The position numbers and the translations under genes were made by a program. Shown piece after piece: positions 44,859 to 55,799 of a DNA stretch of 64,000 nucleotides (position 1 is its first letter; the number at the start of each line of letters is the position of its first letter). The notes beneath the pieces were generated by a model. It was given only the letters and a program-made list of their open reading frames with translations. It was not told where the DNA came from and made no database searches. The DNA lies in the NCBI GenBank assembly GCA_028583415.1, contig CM053270.1:6704342-6768341 (forward strand). The letters are read 5' to 3'. The stretch comes from Protea cynaroides. Lineage: Eukaryota; Streptophyta; Magnoliopsida; Proteales; Proteaceae.

Positions 44859-44867
44859 TATTTAAAG
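44859..44867 (+). promoter_or_regulatory. TATA box of solo LTR copy 1
   Basis: TATTTAAAG followed by GACGTCCCT and a CT/GA-rich leader. The same arrangement occurs in copies A (48643), C and D, which fixes LTR polarity. Confidence 0.75.
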
Positions 44868-45701
44868 GACGTCCCTAAGCCTCTTTCACTCCTTTTACAA
44901 CCCTAATTGAATTGAGAGAAAGAGAAGAGAAGGAAGAGAATAAGAAGAGAAACAAGGTAGAGAAGAAAGCAAAAGGAGAAGAGTTGCAGAGAAGGAGTGT
45001 TCTTCTCAGGTATGGATACTAATTCCATGAGTTTCTACAGGCTTTAGGTTAGATAATGATGAGAGTGTAATCTCGGAGAAACCCAAACCATCAACCCATG
45101 GTTAGGTTTTCATGGAAAACCATGGGAGAATACATGAAAGCTATTTGGGTGGGTGATTCATGGTTCTAGACCATGGAATGCATGTTGAATGGACTATAGG
45201 AGCAAGCCATAGGACCCCAAACACGAAGAATGGATTAAAAGGAGGAAAATTGATCAAAACCCACCGAGGGTTGCACAGAGGGTCGATGACCATCCGTATG
45301 TGATCCTGAGTATCGACCCTCAGGGTTCTGGAAGTTCAGATTTGGGGAGGGTCGCACCCAGGGTCGATCATGACTCTGACCCTACCTCCGACCCTCAGTT
45401 AACAGAATGATTTTAAAAATTAAAATAAATTCTAATTAAATTTTATCGACTTTGTTAGGTCTTCTAGCAATATAATAACATTATAAAGGTGATTCTAAGG
45501 CTTGGAAGAGTATCTATTAGCAAGCTAAGGTGAGGAAACTAAACTCTAAACTAATTGGTTAATAACAAACTGTTTTATCTTTTCTTGAGTCCAATCCCAT
45601 GCTTGATTCTATGCGACTATGTTTGTAATGTGCATACAACATGTCATCCAATGTTTCTATTACTTGTTCATGCATATTTACTTTATTGTTTATAACATGA
45701 T

Positions 45702-45719
45702 GATGATGATGATGATAGG
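45702..45719. repeat. (ATG)n short microsatellite in LTR copy 1
   Basis: Five to six GAT units, also present in copies A and C at the homologous place. Confidence 0.8.
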
Positions 45720-46377
45720 AATATGCATGTGATTGTATGTGTGTGGTTGGTGTACTTGATGCGAGCGAGTATCAGGGGAGGTGTGATGAGAACGTGAATA
45801 TCATCGTTAACCTTTGATGGGTCTCAGCATTTTAGCTCTATCTCTAACTCAAGTCTTGTGCATTAGCATCGTCGTATCGCCATTACTTTAGTAGAACTAT
45901 TATGTCGTAGAGTACCAGGGGAGGTGGTCGCGGTCCTTGTAGTCTCTGACTCTACCGGGGGGCCTTAGCATTATCTCTATGGATATTTTGAGGGATGCTG
46001 GGGTGAGGCCTTGGATACACTGTTTGGCCTTAGGATTGGTTAGTTTTGAGTCCAGTTTGTAAGCCCTCGCCAGCAGGGCCTTACGTGTTGGTATGACACT
46101 ATACAACAATAAACGTTAACCTTTGTTGTATAATGTTCATGATTAGGGTGGATGGGGACGACAATAAACGTTAACCTTTGGACGGACTTCCACACCCTGT
46201 GTATAGAGGCGGAGTCAATAAACATTAACCTTTGACCACCCAACCTTTCTATTGCGCATTGCAAACTATAAACCAGACCAAAGATATGAATTGATTGCAT
46301 ACATATGTACTGTTGCATTGTTTTGTTTGCTCACTGAGCCATGATGTGTGCTCACCTCTCAACGTCGAATATTTTTA

Positions 46378-46512
46378 GTTGATGATGCAGGTTATATCGT
46401 TGAAGATTATGTAAATGCTCCAGCGTACGGGAACATAGCGGCGATGGAAGTTGAAGCTGAAGTGGATACACATGACTCCTCTTGCGAGTGCAACTCATGT
46501 GTATTTGATTAG
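46378..46512 (+). CDS. Conserved small acidic ORF in LTR copy 1
   Basis: 45 codons including TAG, beginning at GTT of VDDAG. Residues shared with the other copies: D3, A4-G5, E9-D10-Y11, Y17-G18, A21-A22-M23, many acidic residues, and C36-x-C38-x2-C41 near the end. No upstream in-frame ATG is obvious in the unspliced LTR: a stop lies about 14 codons upstream. Initiation could therefore be at M23, non-AUG or after splicing. Exactly the same length occurs in A, C and E. Function unknown. Confidence 0.5.
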   Translation, partial: VDDAGYIVEDYVNAPAYGNIAAMEVEAEVDTHDSSCECNSCVFD

Positions 46513-46935
46513 ATTTTTACTTAGTTTCTTTACTTGGATTTATTATGGACATGTATTTGATATTTATTTATGTCTCAGTTGATACAGAATAATTTGTTAT
46601 TTAAATATTAATATCACAGTAGATTCTCAGTTCATTTTACTATAAAACTTTCGCTATTATATATTTACTCTGATTATGAATGTGGATGTATGGAGTTTAG
46701 ATAACACGGATACAGCCTACTCGAGATCCTGATTGAACCGTTGGTTTGTTAGCGGTTCATCACACCATTCTGAATAGTGCGAAATTGGGGTGTGACAATG
46801 AGTCTCCAAGTTCGAGCCTCTTAACCAAGTTTTGCTTAAAAACTCTTCTACATCTGTAAAGCATTGAGGGAGATAAGGCTTATCAAAGATCAAGGGGTCC
46901 AAAATGGAATAAAGTTTAGATCCAATACACGCCAT

Positions 46936-47126
46936 TTAATTTAGTCTGTTAACTTCCATTTTTTTCCTTAAACCTTCCAAATAGATGTAAATCATCAATC
47001 AAAATCCAAACAAGACCCTTCATTATTCAAAGGCATCCATCCGTTCATCATTGCTACGTTGGATTCCGAGGTGACAAAGAAGAGTGTCCACATAATTAAA
47101 TTAATGCCCCTGTTTGAACAGGAAAA
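46936..47126. other. Spacer upstream of the split ORF
   Basis: AT-rich. On the minus strand it precedes ATG 46935 and could be its leader. Confidence 0.3.
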
Positions 47127-47274
47127 CAATCCCCTCATGTCTTCATGTTAACATGAGGAATATCCAGTGACTGTCATCCACAATGCATAGTTACTGATGT
47201 ATTGGTATACATGCACAATAGATGACAACAATTGGATATTCCTCATGTCAACATGAGGACATGAGGGGATTTTG
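47127..47274. mobile_element. Short MITE with about 45-bp inverted repeats
   Basis: Left arm CCCCTCATGTCTTCATGTTA, ACATGAGGAATATCCA and right arm TGGATATTCCTCATGTCAAC, ATGAGGACATGAGGGG are near-perfect reverse complements around a roughly 55-bp loop. The arms are themselves internally palindromic (CATGTTAACATG). Confidence 0.85.
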
Positions 47275-47849
47275 ATCCGTTTGATCATGGTTGAAAGTCA
47301 AAGAAATGAATTTCCCTGTCAAAACATCCACCACCTTTCTTTGTTGCTTTCATTAAGGCTAAAGTAGCTTAGTAATAGTTTAGATTATCTTTCCAAGTCC
47401 AAGCATGTTAATTAAGCAGAATTAGTTATTAGGTCTTTGAAGTAGTTGATAGCTTTATAGGTGTGGCAAAAGATGACATGGAGGTGGTGGAGCATAGGAT
47501 GGAAGTGAGTTCAAAGAGTTTGCTTGGATGAAGAATCAGTGTCCCTCCATGATTTTTTTACGGATTCGGTAGCCATCCTAAATGTAGTGGTTGAGCACAA
47601 TGAGGGCACCGATATGGCAGAGGAAGGCAACTTTAAGGCAGAGAGTGATCCTGATAGGGGGAAAATATAACATAGTCGATCTTGACCGCACAATGGGTAT
47701 CAAGGGACAGTTGGTTTAGAGTCGTCCACATGGCCTTGATCATAAGGGAATACATGGCCTATAATGAAGAGAGTTCTAATTGTGAGAGGGACCCACTCGC
47801 CAAGTGTGACAAGATCGTCAGGGAGGTGTCTCCAAATCTGTTCGACATG
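47275..47849. other. Spacer before the Tat-type LTR, nothing recognised
   Basis: No gene recognised. The start of the Tat LTR cannot be fixed and may lie in this stretch. Confidence 0.35.
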
Positions 47850-47865
47850 GAAGTAATTAATACCC

Positions 47866-47930
47866 AATAAATGCAGAGCATGCACAATAAATGCAAGCTA
47901 CGCACAATAAATGCGAGCCATGCTGAAAAG
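47866..47930. repeat. Short tandem repeat GCACAATAAATGCxAGC
   Basis: Three to four units of about 23 bp in the putative U3 of the Tat-type LTR. Confidence 0.75.
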
Positions 47931-48223
47931 AGTGGCTCATATCAATCAGTCAGGATAAATTCTCCATCAAGGTGACATGGCTGATCGGTGTGCCAATCGG
48001 CTCAAATCACTCGCATTGATCTGGCATGGTGGCAGGACCATCCGAGAGGCTATAGGATTGTACGATCAAGCAACGCCCCTAACTTTCGTACAAGGGACTA
48101 GTTACCTACTTGTACGATTACAAAAGTAGTCCATACCTACCATACAGGATCGAACGTGCGGGCAGTGGTGTCTGGAGAGCTCATATTCCTAGGGAGAGGC
48201 CTTGTTGGGTCTTTCCTCCTTAG

Positions 48224-48235
48224 TTATAAATAAAA
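48224..48235 (+). promoter_or_regulatory. TATA box of the Tat-type LTR
   Basis: TTATAAATAAAA about 50 bp upstream of the point where solo LTR A inserted. Confidence 0.6.
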
Positions 48236-48642
48236 GGGAGAAAGGAAGAGAAAGGTACGATGAATACTCACAACTTATGTAAGACCCACACTCCACTAAC
48301 TCGATCTAACCGTGTCATGCTAGGTCTTTCCATCATTGCTGGATCGAATGGACCAACCATGTGAAGACGGACCACGAGACCAGGTAAGCAAATCGACTCA
48401 AAAATACTTAAAACTAAGTGTTTGGTCGACTACCTGGGTAGATATGGTTGACCATACGATGAGAAATAAAGAACATTGATAATTAACGTATGGTCGATAT
48501 TTTTAAACGTATGATCGATGGATTTTGCGATCGTACATCCAACCGTACAACCCCAAATCAGACTTCGAGTTTGGAAACTTTTCAAATAAAGGGGGGGATC
48601 TCTTTCCTATTATTGGAAAACTCTATATGGAGAGTTTCTCTC

Positions 48643-48650
48643 TATATAAA
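48643..48650 (+). promoter_or_regulatory. TATA box of LTR A
   Basis: TATATAAA followed by GGACGTTCC, homologous to the copy 1 promoter. Confidence 0.7.
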
Positions 48651-50082
48651 GGACGTTCCTCAACCCTTTTTCACTCTTTTAGATCATTATCAAACCCTAG
48701 AGGAAGAGAAGAAGACTAAGAGGAAGGTGTTGCAGAAAAGGTTTTGGCTTTCTACTGGAGGCCAAGGTATAAAACTTACCTCTGAAGATGTAAATCCTAT
48801 TGAATAAGATTTCTATTATGGATTGGAGATGTCAAACCATTATGATCCATGTGATCCTTTGAGTAAATCTCAAGGATAACTATGAAGGATGGGTTTAGAG
48901 ATAAGGATTATTGAGAAACTATAAATAATGGCTATAGGATAGCCTTAGGATGAACCCAAGTGAAGAGCCGGGAAATGGACTCAAAAGAAACTCGGATTGA
49001 AAGTAAATTTTGACTAGAAATCCTATGGTCACAGCTATGGTCGACCATAGGGTAACCAGAGAGTCGACCACATCCATTCATGAAGAATTCAGGAAACATA
49101 GGGTCGCAGGTGTGGTCACATATAGTGCGACCGTAGGGTATCGACCCTACGTGGTATGGTCGACACAACATGTGACCATAAGACCAATCAGTCACCTATC
49201 AGTGATCTATTTTGATTTTCGACTGCTATAACTCGTTATAAATGAACCTAACTAAAATTCATACAATTCTAGGTTGCTAAATTGGTTCAAAGAAAATTAC
49301 AAGGCTTGGGAAGAGATTGTATATTGCTAAAAATATGAGAGAACAAGACCTAAACTAATTGGATAATAACAAACTGTCTTATTTTATTGATTTCAATGCA
49401 ATGAATGATTCTATGCTTGTATGGTTGTAATGTGCATCTCACATGTCATCCAATATTACTATTTGTGAGGACAAAGATTGAAATCTTGGAAGTCGCCACC
49501 TAGATTAAGGTCTAGGACCTTAGAAATATGAAATCTCACCCCAAGGTAAAACTTCGATTGACCCATGACCCTTAGATTGGATTCTGGTCCATCAGAGATT
49601 GGGTAAGCATCAGGTTAAGGTTATGGGAAAGTGTTAGGCACCCAAACCGCCCGATCAAAATCGATCTCCTATGCCTTTTCCTATGCTAGACTCTATCTAT
49701 TAAACCGAACCAAACCAAGTGGTTTGAAATCATTGAACCGAATCTGTATCCATCAAATTGCCTACGTATTACGGAATTATTCTGAAAATCAGGTTCACCA
49801 TCGTAGTTTAGGTGTGATTAAAGTTTATGATTGTAATTTATGCTTGTGCATGATTAAGTTCATTGTTCAAGTTGAAATTTATGCTTAAAAAGCTAAGAAA
49901 TCCTATGGGTTAGGATCTAGATAGTCCATGCGAACCGATGGATAGTCCTAGTGGATCTAAGAATGGATAACCCTATCTGGATCAAAATATGGATAACTCT
50001 TTCTGGGTTGAAATATAGATAACCTATTTTGGGTTAAAATATAGATGGATAACCCTATTTGGGTTGGAATGTGGATGGATAT

Positions 50083-50515
50083 CCTAGTGGATCTATGGAT
50101 AGTCCGAGTGGACTAAGGTATGGATCCGAATTTGGGATTCTCCCAAATGACCTACGTATCCTAGGGTTTGCCCTAGGAATCAGAATCCGCGTAGTTCAGA
50201 ATGGATAACCCTATTTGGGTCAAAATATGGGTAAATATCCTAGTGGATTTATGGATAGTCCGAGTGGACTAAGGTGTGGATCCGAATTTGGGATTCTCCC
50301 AAATGGCCTACGTAACCTAGGATTTGCCCTAGGAATCAGAATCCACGTAATTCGGGCTGGGTTGCAAAGGTTGGATATCCTAGTGGATCTATGGATAGTT
50401 CGAGTAGACTAAGGTGTGGATCCGAATTTGGGATTCTCCCAAATGGCCTACTTATCCTAGGGTTTGACCTAGGAATCAGAATCCGCATAATTCGGGCAGA
50501 TTGTGAGGGTCAGAT
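50083..50515. repeat. Tandem repeat of 140-156 bp in B
   Basis: CCTAGTGGATcTATGGATAG begins three units at 50083, 50239 and 50379, each followed by GGGATTCTCCCAAATG and CCCTAGGAATCAGAATCC blocks. Confidence 0.85.
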
Positions 50516-50699
50516 TTGGAATGTGTACCAAATTCCTACCATTTTTGTCAATACGATCTAGGGATGAAACCTAAATTCCTACCATTTTTATTGTTTCTAT
50601 TTTTCTCAATAGGATCTAGGGATGAGACCTAAATTCCTATCATTTTTAGTGTTTCCAATTTTAGATTTCTAGAGTTTCCTATCCCTTTTCATTGTGATT

Positions 50700-50930
50700 T
50701 TCATTTTTTAGGTTTTCATACCCTAGTTGTTCTCTTTATTCTAGGGTTTATCTTGCCCTAATTATTCTTTCCATTATAGGGTTTCCTACCCTAATTACTG
50801 TATTCTTTCCATTTTTAGGGTTTCCTACCCTAATTGTTGTGGTCTTTCCATTTTTTAAGGTTTCTTATCCTAATTGATGTGTTCTTTCTATTTTTTAGGG
50901 TTTCTCACCCTAATTATTATTTTTCCAACT
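50700..50930. repeat. Degenerate GGGTTTCCTACCCTAATT repeat in B
   Basis: Five or so units of about 40-55 bp containing TTTTTAGGGTTTC and ACCCTAATT. Confidence 0.75.
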
Positions 50931-52085
50931 TATCTCTTTCCAAGACAAATATGGTAGGTGAAAGTATTCCAACTATAGCAGTGATAGTATTCCAAATATA
51001 GCAGTGTGCATCCAAACATGGCAGTAAACATGTGAGAGCATTCAAAGCATGTGAGAATAAAGTATCAAATATATGTGAGCAATCCAAATACAACATTTGA
51101 GAGCATTCCGAATATAACAGTAAGCATGTGAGAGCGTTAATCAAGCATCGATCATCAACAATGTGACCAAGATCATATTTGATCGATGGTTCAAATTCAC
51201 TCAAGATCTTAAGTCAATAGTTCAGATCATATTAACATCAGTAAATCAGATTTTAATGGCTCAAATTAACTCATCATTAAATCATCATCAAATTGAAATC
51301 AACGGTTCAAATTAATTAATTAACCATCCACATGATTAGATCTTAAAGATCAACGATTCAAATTAAATTGACATTAAAAATCAGTTGCTCAAATTAGCCA
51401 AATTCATTCATTCAAATATTAATTTAATATCAATGGATAGACTTTCATCACAAAACAAATTCCACATTCAATGGATCAGATTTTGACTAAGCATCATAGC
51501 AACATGATAAAAAATTAAAATTTAGATTTCATTCAAGCATATCATGATCATAGGTTCAATCAATGACCCATATTTGATGGGAAGATCAGGGGCTAATACA
51601 AATCAATGGTGATGGACCTGTCAGAAGGTAATTGGCTGATCAAGTGGTGCTGGCTGATCAAAGGACAGATGGGTTGGGTTTTGATGGCGTAGGTCTGATC
51701 TGTTTTCTGGGTGAGTGAAATGGTGTGATGGTGGAGTGTATCGATGGTGGACAGATGAGCAAGGAATGTGGTTTTGCTCGATAAATGGTGTGAGTTGGAG
51801 CGGGGACAGAATCGATAGATGCAAGGGGTTGTACAGGTTGTGAGGACCTATGGGCAAGTGGAAGGTCTGAGATGGTGGGTTATGCATTGTGTCGATCTGG
51901 AGTGGTTTGAGGGATGAAGTTGAAGGTGGCGACTGGCGGTAAGGATGTGTTATTGGTGTGGTTATTGGGTTTAGTTTGGGAAGAGGGAGTGTGGCTAGGT
52001 TCGGTTGAAGCAACGTAAGGTGGATGGTGGTGGGCTAGGCACGTGGAGTAGAAGGCGAATTGCAGGTGGAGGGTTGGATGGATTG
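50931..52085. other. Middle of B, no coding sequence recognised
   Basis: ATCA-rich sequence to about 51560, then TGG/GTG-rich sequence that gives a compositional frame on the minus strand. No protein motif seen. Confidence 0.45.
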
Positions 52086-52219
52086 TAAAAAATATCAGTT
52101 CATGTTGTCTAAATAATGCTATACAAGAGCTTCAATTATATATATATATGTTATATGGACTGGAATAATATGTAACAGGAAAAGCATGTAGTAAATCAAA
52201 GATACTTATGTATCAACAA

Positions 52220-52252
<33 letters not shown>
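52220..52252. repeat. (AT)n microsatellite in B
   Basis: About fifteen TA units, with a shorter run near 52137-52150. Confidence 0.9.
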
Positions 52253-52289
52253 CATATAGTTAAAAATGAAACATACATATGATCACTAT

Positions 52290-53046
52290 GCGTACCTTAT
52301 TTGCTGTAATCCGAAACAAAGAAAATGAGTTGAGTTGTGTTGGTACACTCTCCTTAAGACAATATTTTCCCTCTATTGGTGTAGTAGGTTTCTTGCAAAT
52401 CTGCCTCCAAGATGAAACAACCCCTTAGGAAGGATACCCACCCAGCGTGCACACACTGACAGGTATATGTGGACCCGACGGCTAAGATCAACTCTTAGGA
52501 AAGAAACCACAGAATTTTGACTCTTCGATTAAACAGAGAATGAAGAGAGAGAGTTGGAGGGGGAGAGAGAGAGAGAGATCGTACTCAATTGGAATGAAAA
52601 ATAAGCATGGGGTCGGGCTCTATTTATAGGGCCCAAAGACCTCTTGGATGTGTCCACTGGATGGGGTGTGACCCTCCAGATGGACCGTCCAGATTAACCT
52701 AGATCTCAGATCCTGAGATCTACGGTCCAGATGGTACCCCATAAAGTGTAGAGATACATCTCTACATATGAACCCTTTCCAAAAGGGTATCTGGGTAGGG
52801 GTGTGTCCGACTCCGACAAAACCCCGTAACCCGTAGCCCATAGCCCATAGCCCGTGGCCCGCGCCCACGCCCTGCGTCACGGTCGCGGGTCGCGGTCCGG
52901 TCCGATCGGGCACGCGCGCGCGTGTGTGTGTGTGTCAACCGAGAGCCGCTTCCATATAGGGGCTCAAAAGATATGCGACACTCCCTACAAATAAAGGTCT
53001 CTTCCCCACAAACCATAAGCAATGTGGGACTAAAAAGTCCTACATT
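52290..53046 (-). other. Minus-strand promoter-like segment within B
   Basis: On the minus strand: TGTAGGACTTTTTAGTCCCA (53046), a GC-rich U3-like part with CG-alternating repeat (52906-52934), the TATA box CTATAAATAGAGCCC (about 52615-52630), then a CT-rich leader. This is how an LTR reads, and it may be a further nested element. I could not find its matching end or a target duplication. Confidence 0.4.
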
Positions 53047-53317
53047 GGTAATGCCAACTCAAAACCGAAAACCAAAATTCCCGCCCAAACCGAAAACCAA
53101 ATTTTGGAGCTAAATGAAAAAATTCGAATTTGACATCTTTTTAAACTTATTTGGAAAAAACATTTTCCTTTGACTTTTTCCAACAGTTCAGGTATAAAGA
53201 AGAACAAGAAAAAAAGAATAAGCAAAGAGGGGAAAGGCAGCTTACTTGATTCGCAGGTGGGAGTGATCGCAGGCTCATGTGGCAGGTAAGTTCCTCGATC
53301 CTACCTTCGATCTCTGT

Positions 53318-53347
53318 CTCTTCTTCTTCTTCTTCTTCTTCTTCTTC
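53318..53347. repeat. (CTT)n microsatellite
   Basis: About ten TTC units. Confidence 0.9.
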
Positions 53348-53389
53348 TGCTTTCTGCTTTCTGCTCTCTCTGCCGCTCCTTCTCTCTCT

Positions 53390-53411
53390 CTATTTTCTAA
53401 ATTTCTTTCTA

Positions 53412-53461
<50 letters not shown>

Positions 53462-54060
53462 CCCTCTTTCAGATATCGCCTTTCTCTGATATCTCTCCCT
53501 CTCTTCTCCTCTATCCCTCTCTTTCTCTCGGCCTCCTCCTTTTCCCTTCTAGAAAAACCCCCTTTTCTCTCTCACGGCCTCTCTTCTACAAAAATTTCTC
53601 TCTTCTCACGGCCTCCCTTTGTTCTTTTTCTCTCTTTCCTTTTTCTCTCTTCCTTCCTTTTCTTCTTCTTTCCTTCTTCTCTTCTTTCCTTTTTTCCTTC
53701 TCCTTTTCTCTTTCTCACGGCCTCTCTTCTAGAAAACCTTCCCTCTTCTCACGTTTTTTTTTTCTTTTTTTCCTTTTCTCTCATTCCTTCTTCTCTCTTC
53801 CTTCCTTTTCCTCTTCTTTCCTTCTTCTCTTCTTTCCTTTTTTCCTTCTCCCTTTCTCTTTCTCACGGCCTCTCATCTAGAAAACCCTCTCCTTCTCTCA
53901 CGTTTTTTTTTCTTTTCTCTCATTCTTTCCTTTTTTCTTTTTCTTTCCTTCTTCTTCTTCTTTCCGTCCTCTCTTCTTTCCTTTTTTCCTTCTCCCTCTC
54001 TCTTTTTCACGACTTCTTCTAGAAAATCTTCCTCTCCTCATGGCCTCTCTCTTTCGGCTT
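53390..54060. repeat. Pyrimidine-rich degenerate repeat with CTCACGGCCTCTCxTCTAGAAAA units
   Basis: A (CT)n run at about 53419-53457, then four or more diverged units with TTTCTCACGGCCTCTC and TCTAGAAAA every 100-170 bp. The 247-codon frame across it is low complexity (Ser, Leu, Phe) and not credible as a gene. Confidence 0.8.
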
Positions 54061-54071
54061 TCCTTTTTTTT

Positions 54072-54073
<2 letters not shown>

Positions 54074-54157
<84 letters not shown>
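54074..54157. repeat. (TA)n microsatellite, about 84 bp
   Basis: Uninterrupted TA run in LTR B. Confidence 0.95.
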
Positions 54158-54159
<2 letters not shown>

Positions 54160-54299
54160 AAATACATGCATATGGGCCGACGTGACTTGGTCTGGATTGG
54201 TCTGAGCTGGGCCGGACTGAGTTGGACTAAGTTGGGTTGAGTTGGTTTGGACCAAATTGATTTCTTCGATCATTTCATAGTCCATTTCTGTCAACATTC

Positions 54300-54930
54300 A
54301 ACATGGAATTTTTCGATAGCCTCTATTCTAAATTTTCTACGTTCACTTTGTAGAACATTAAAAATGAGAAATATTGGAACTTGAATCACCTCATTTGGAA
54401 ATAAAATGGCCAACTTATGAATTTTGAAGTTTAAGCAGACCAATTATCGATAATTTAGCTAACCATTCTGCATGGGATCCTTTGGAGACTTCTACCGAAA
54501 TTCTTTACGTCTACTTTGTAGAGTACTGAAAATAGAACATATTGAAACTGAAATCACTTGATTTGGACGTGGGGTGACCAAAATATGAATTTTGAAAGAT
54601 TAAACGACCATTTTCATGTGTAATTTTGCATGGGACTCTTTGGAGACTTTTGTACCGAATTTTTCACGTCCACTTTGTAAAACATCACAAATGAAGAATA
54701 ATGGCCTTTGAATCATCTGAATCTAACGTAGAACGACAAAGATATGAAGCTTTGAAGTTTTATCAATAATTTTGCATGAAAGCTTGCATATGGCCCACCG
54801 GTGACTTCTACCCGGGATTTTTCATGTCCACTTTGAAAAGGACTAAAAATGAGGAATATTGACCTTTGAATCATCTGATTTTGATATCGGATGATCAAGA
54901 TATGATGATTTGAAGTTTAAACGATAATGC
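54300..54930. repeat. Degenerate 170-bp tandem repeat near the end of B
   Basis: About four units containing CGTCCACTTTGTAxAAxAxT, TTTGAATCATCTGATTT and ATATGAATTTTGAAGTTTAA blocks. Confidence 0.75.
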
Positions 54931-55799
54931 ATGCATCATACGATAATTACGTAAATGCCCTTGCACTTTCAAACAGTAATACCTTCCTTGTTTGATGTCA
55001 GAATTTGATGATTCTGGTCTCATTTCGAAGATAATTTCACGACCTATACATCCAAGTAGGTAATAGCCTATGATCTTGTTGTGGGGATCATAAAAGAATC
55101 GCAAACCTTTGGGTTCAAAATCAAAAACTTCTCATGTGGATTCACTTATGTTGGGGATGACAAAAATGGGGTGCTTACACTATTATATTTGGCTCATGCA
55201 TATTTAATTCTGTCTATTATAACATGATGATGATGATGTTAGGAATTAACATGTGATTGTGTGTGTGTGTGGTTAATGTGTTGGATGCGAGTGGAGCATC
55301 AGGGGGAGGACGTGACATTGTGATTCAGCCTAGTCACCAGACTCTAGCTCTATCTCTACTCAAGTCTTGCCCACTGACATCGTCGTATCGCCATTATCTT
55401 AGTGGAACTATTAAGTCGTAGGACATCAGGGGATGTGGTCTCGGACCGTGTGGTCTTTGACTCTGTCTGGGGGCCTTAGCTCTATCTCTACGGACGTATT
55501 GAGGGATGCTGGGATGAAGCCTTGGATACATTGGATGGCATTAGGATTGGTTAGTTGAGAGCCCAGTATACAAGCCCACTCCAATAGGGGCTTATATGTT
55601 GGTATGGGTAGGGTATCAGGGGAAGTCTTAGTGGTGTGTGATCTGGACACTTTAGCTCTATTGCTATTCCATAGTGGGTGTATGTAGGACGGCAATGGTG
55701 TTTGATTCATTAGACGGATTCACACACACAAGTATAGAGGTGCGATGGCCGCCAATCCTTTCTATAGCACATTGCAAACTTAAAAACCAGACCAAAGAT

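Larger units (their letters stand above)
44496..46797 (+). mobile_element. Solo LTR, copy 1 of the TGTAAGACCC family
   Basis: 2302 bp from TGTAAGACCC to GGGTGTGACA, with a perfect target duplication ATGAG (44491-44495 and 46798-46802) and no internal region, so it is a recombined solo LTR. A TATA box (44859-44867) sets U3 at about 360 bp and a very long R-U5 of about 1.9 kb. GGGTCG/CGACCC words cluster on both sides of the TATA box (44636-44765 and 45280-45405). A CAG/GTATGG donor-like site is at 45009 and GATGATGCAG acceptor-like sequence at 46381-46390, just inside the conserved open frame 46378-46512. Confidence 0.95.
44455..46935 (-). pseudogene. Unidentified 57-codon ORF split by a solo LTR
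   Basis: On the minus strand, ATG 46935 opens MACIGSKLYSILDPLIFDKP, followed by a block ending LSKTWLRGSNLETH at the LTR border (46803). Removing the LTR and one target duplication (44496-46802) lets the same frame run on as IQEDISSLPTS and stop at 44455-44457. The frame stays open exactly across the excised insertion, which supports a real exon, but I cannot assign a family. In the present state the frame runs into LTR sequence and ends at 46717. Confidence 0.45.
49464..55179 (+). mobile_element. Ogre/Tat-like 5.7-kb solo LTR B, nested in LTR A
   Basis: It begins TGTGAGGACAAAGATTG and ends AAATGGGGTGCTTACA, with a perfect target duplication CTATT (49459-49463 and 55180-55184). No second terminal copy and no coding domain are present, so it is best read as a solo LTR, unusually long. 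The opening text (GAAGTCGCCACCTAGATTAAGG, AAGTGTTAGGCACCC) and the end (GATGACAAAAATGGGGTG) resemble LTRs of Ogre-type Ty3/gypsy elements. It contains several repeat arrays and a possible further minus-strand promoter insertion (52.3-53.05 kb). Confidence 0.75.

Noticed and set aside
51621..52013. 130-codon Pro/His/Thr-rich frame on the minus strand
   Set aside because: Compositional frame over TGG/GTG-rich sequence in solo LTR B; no motif.
53279..54022. 247-codon open frame, Ser/Leu/Phe-rich
   Set aside because: It is a pyrimidine-rich degenerate repeat (CTT, CT and CTCACGGCC units) inside solo LTR B; the frame follows from base composition.
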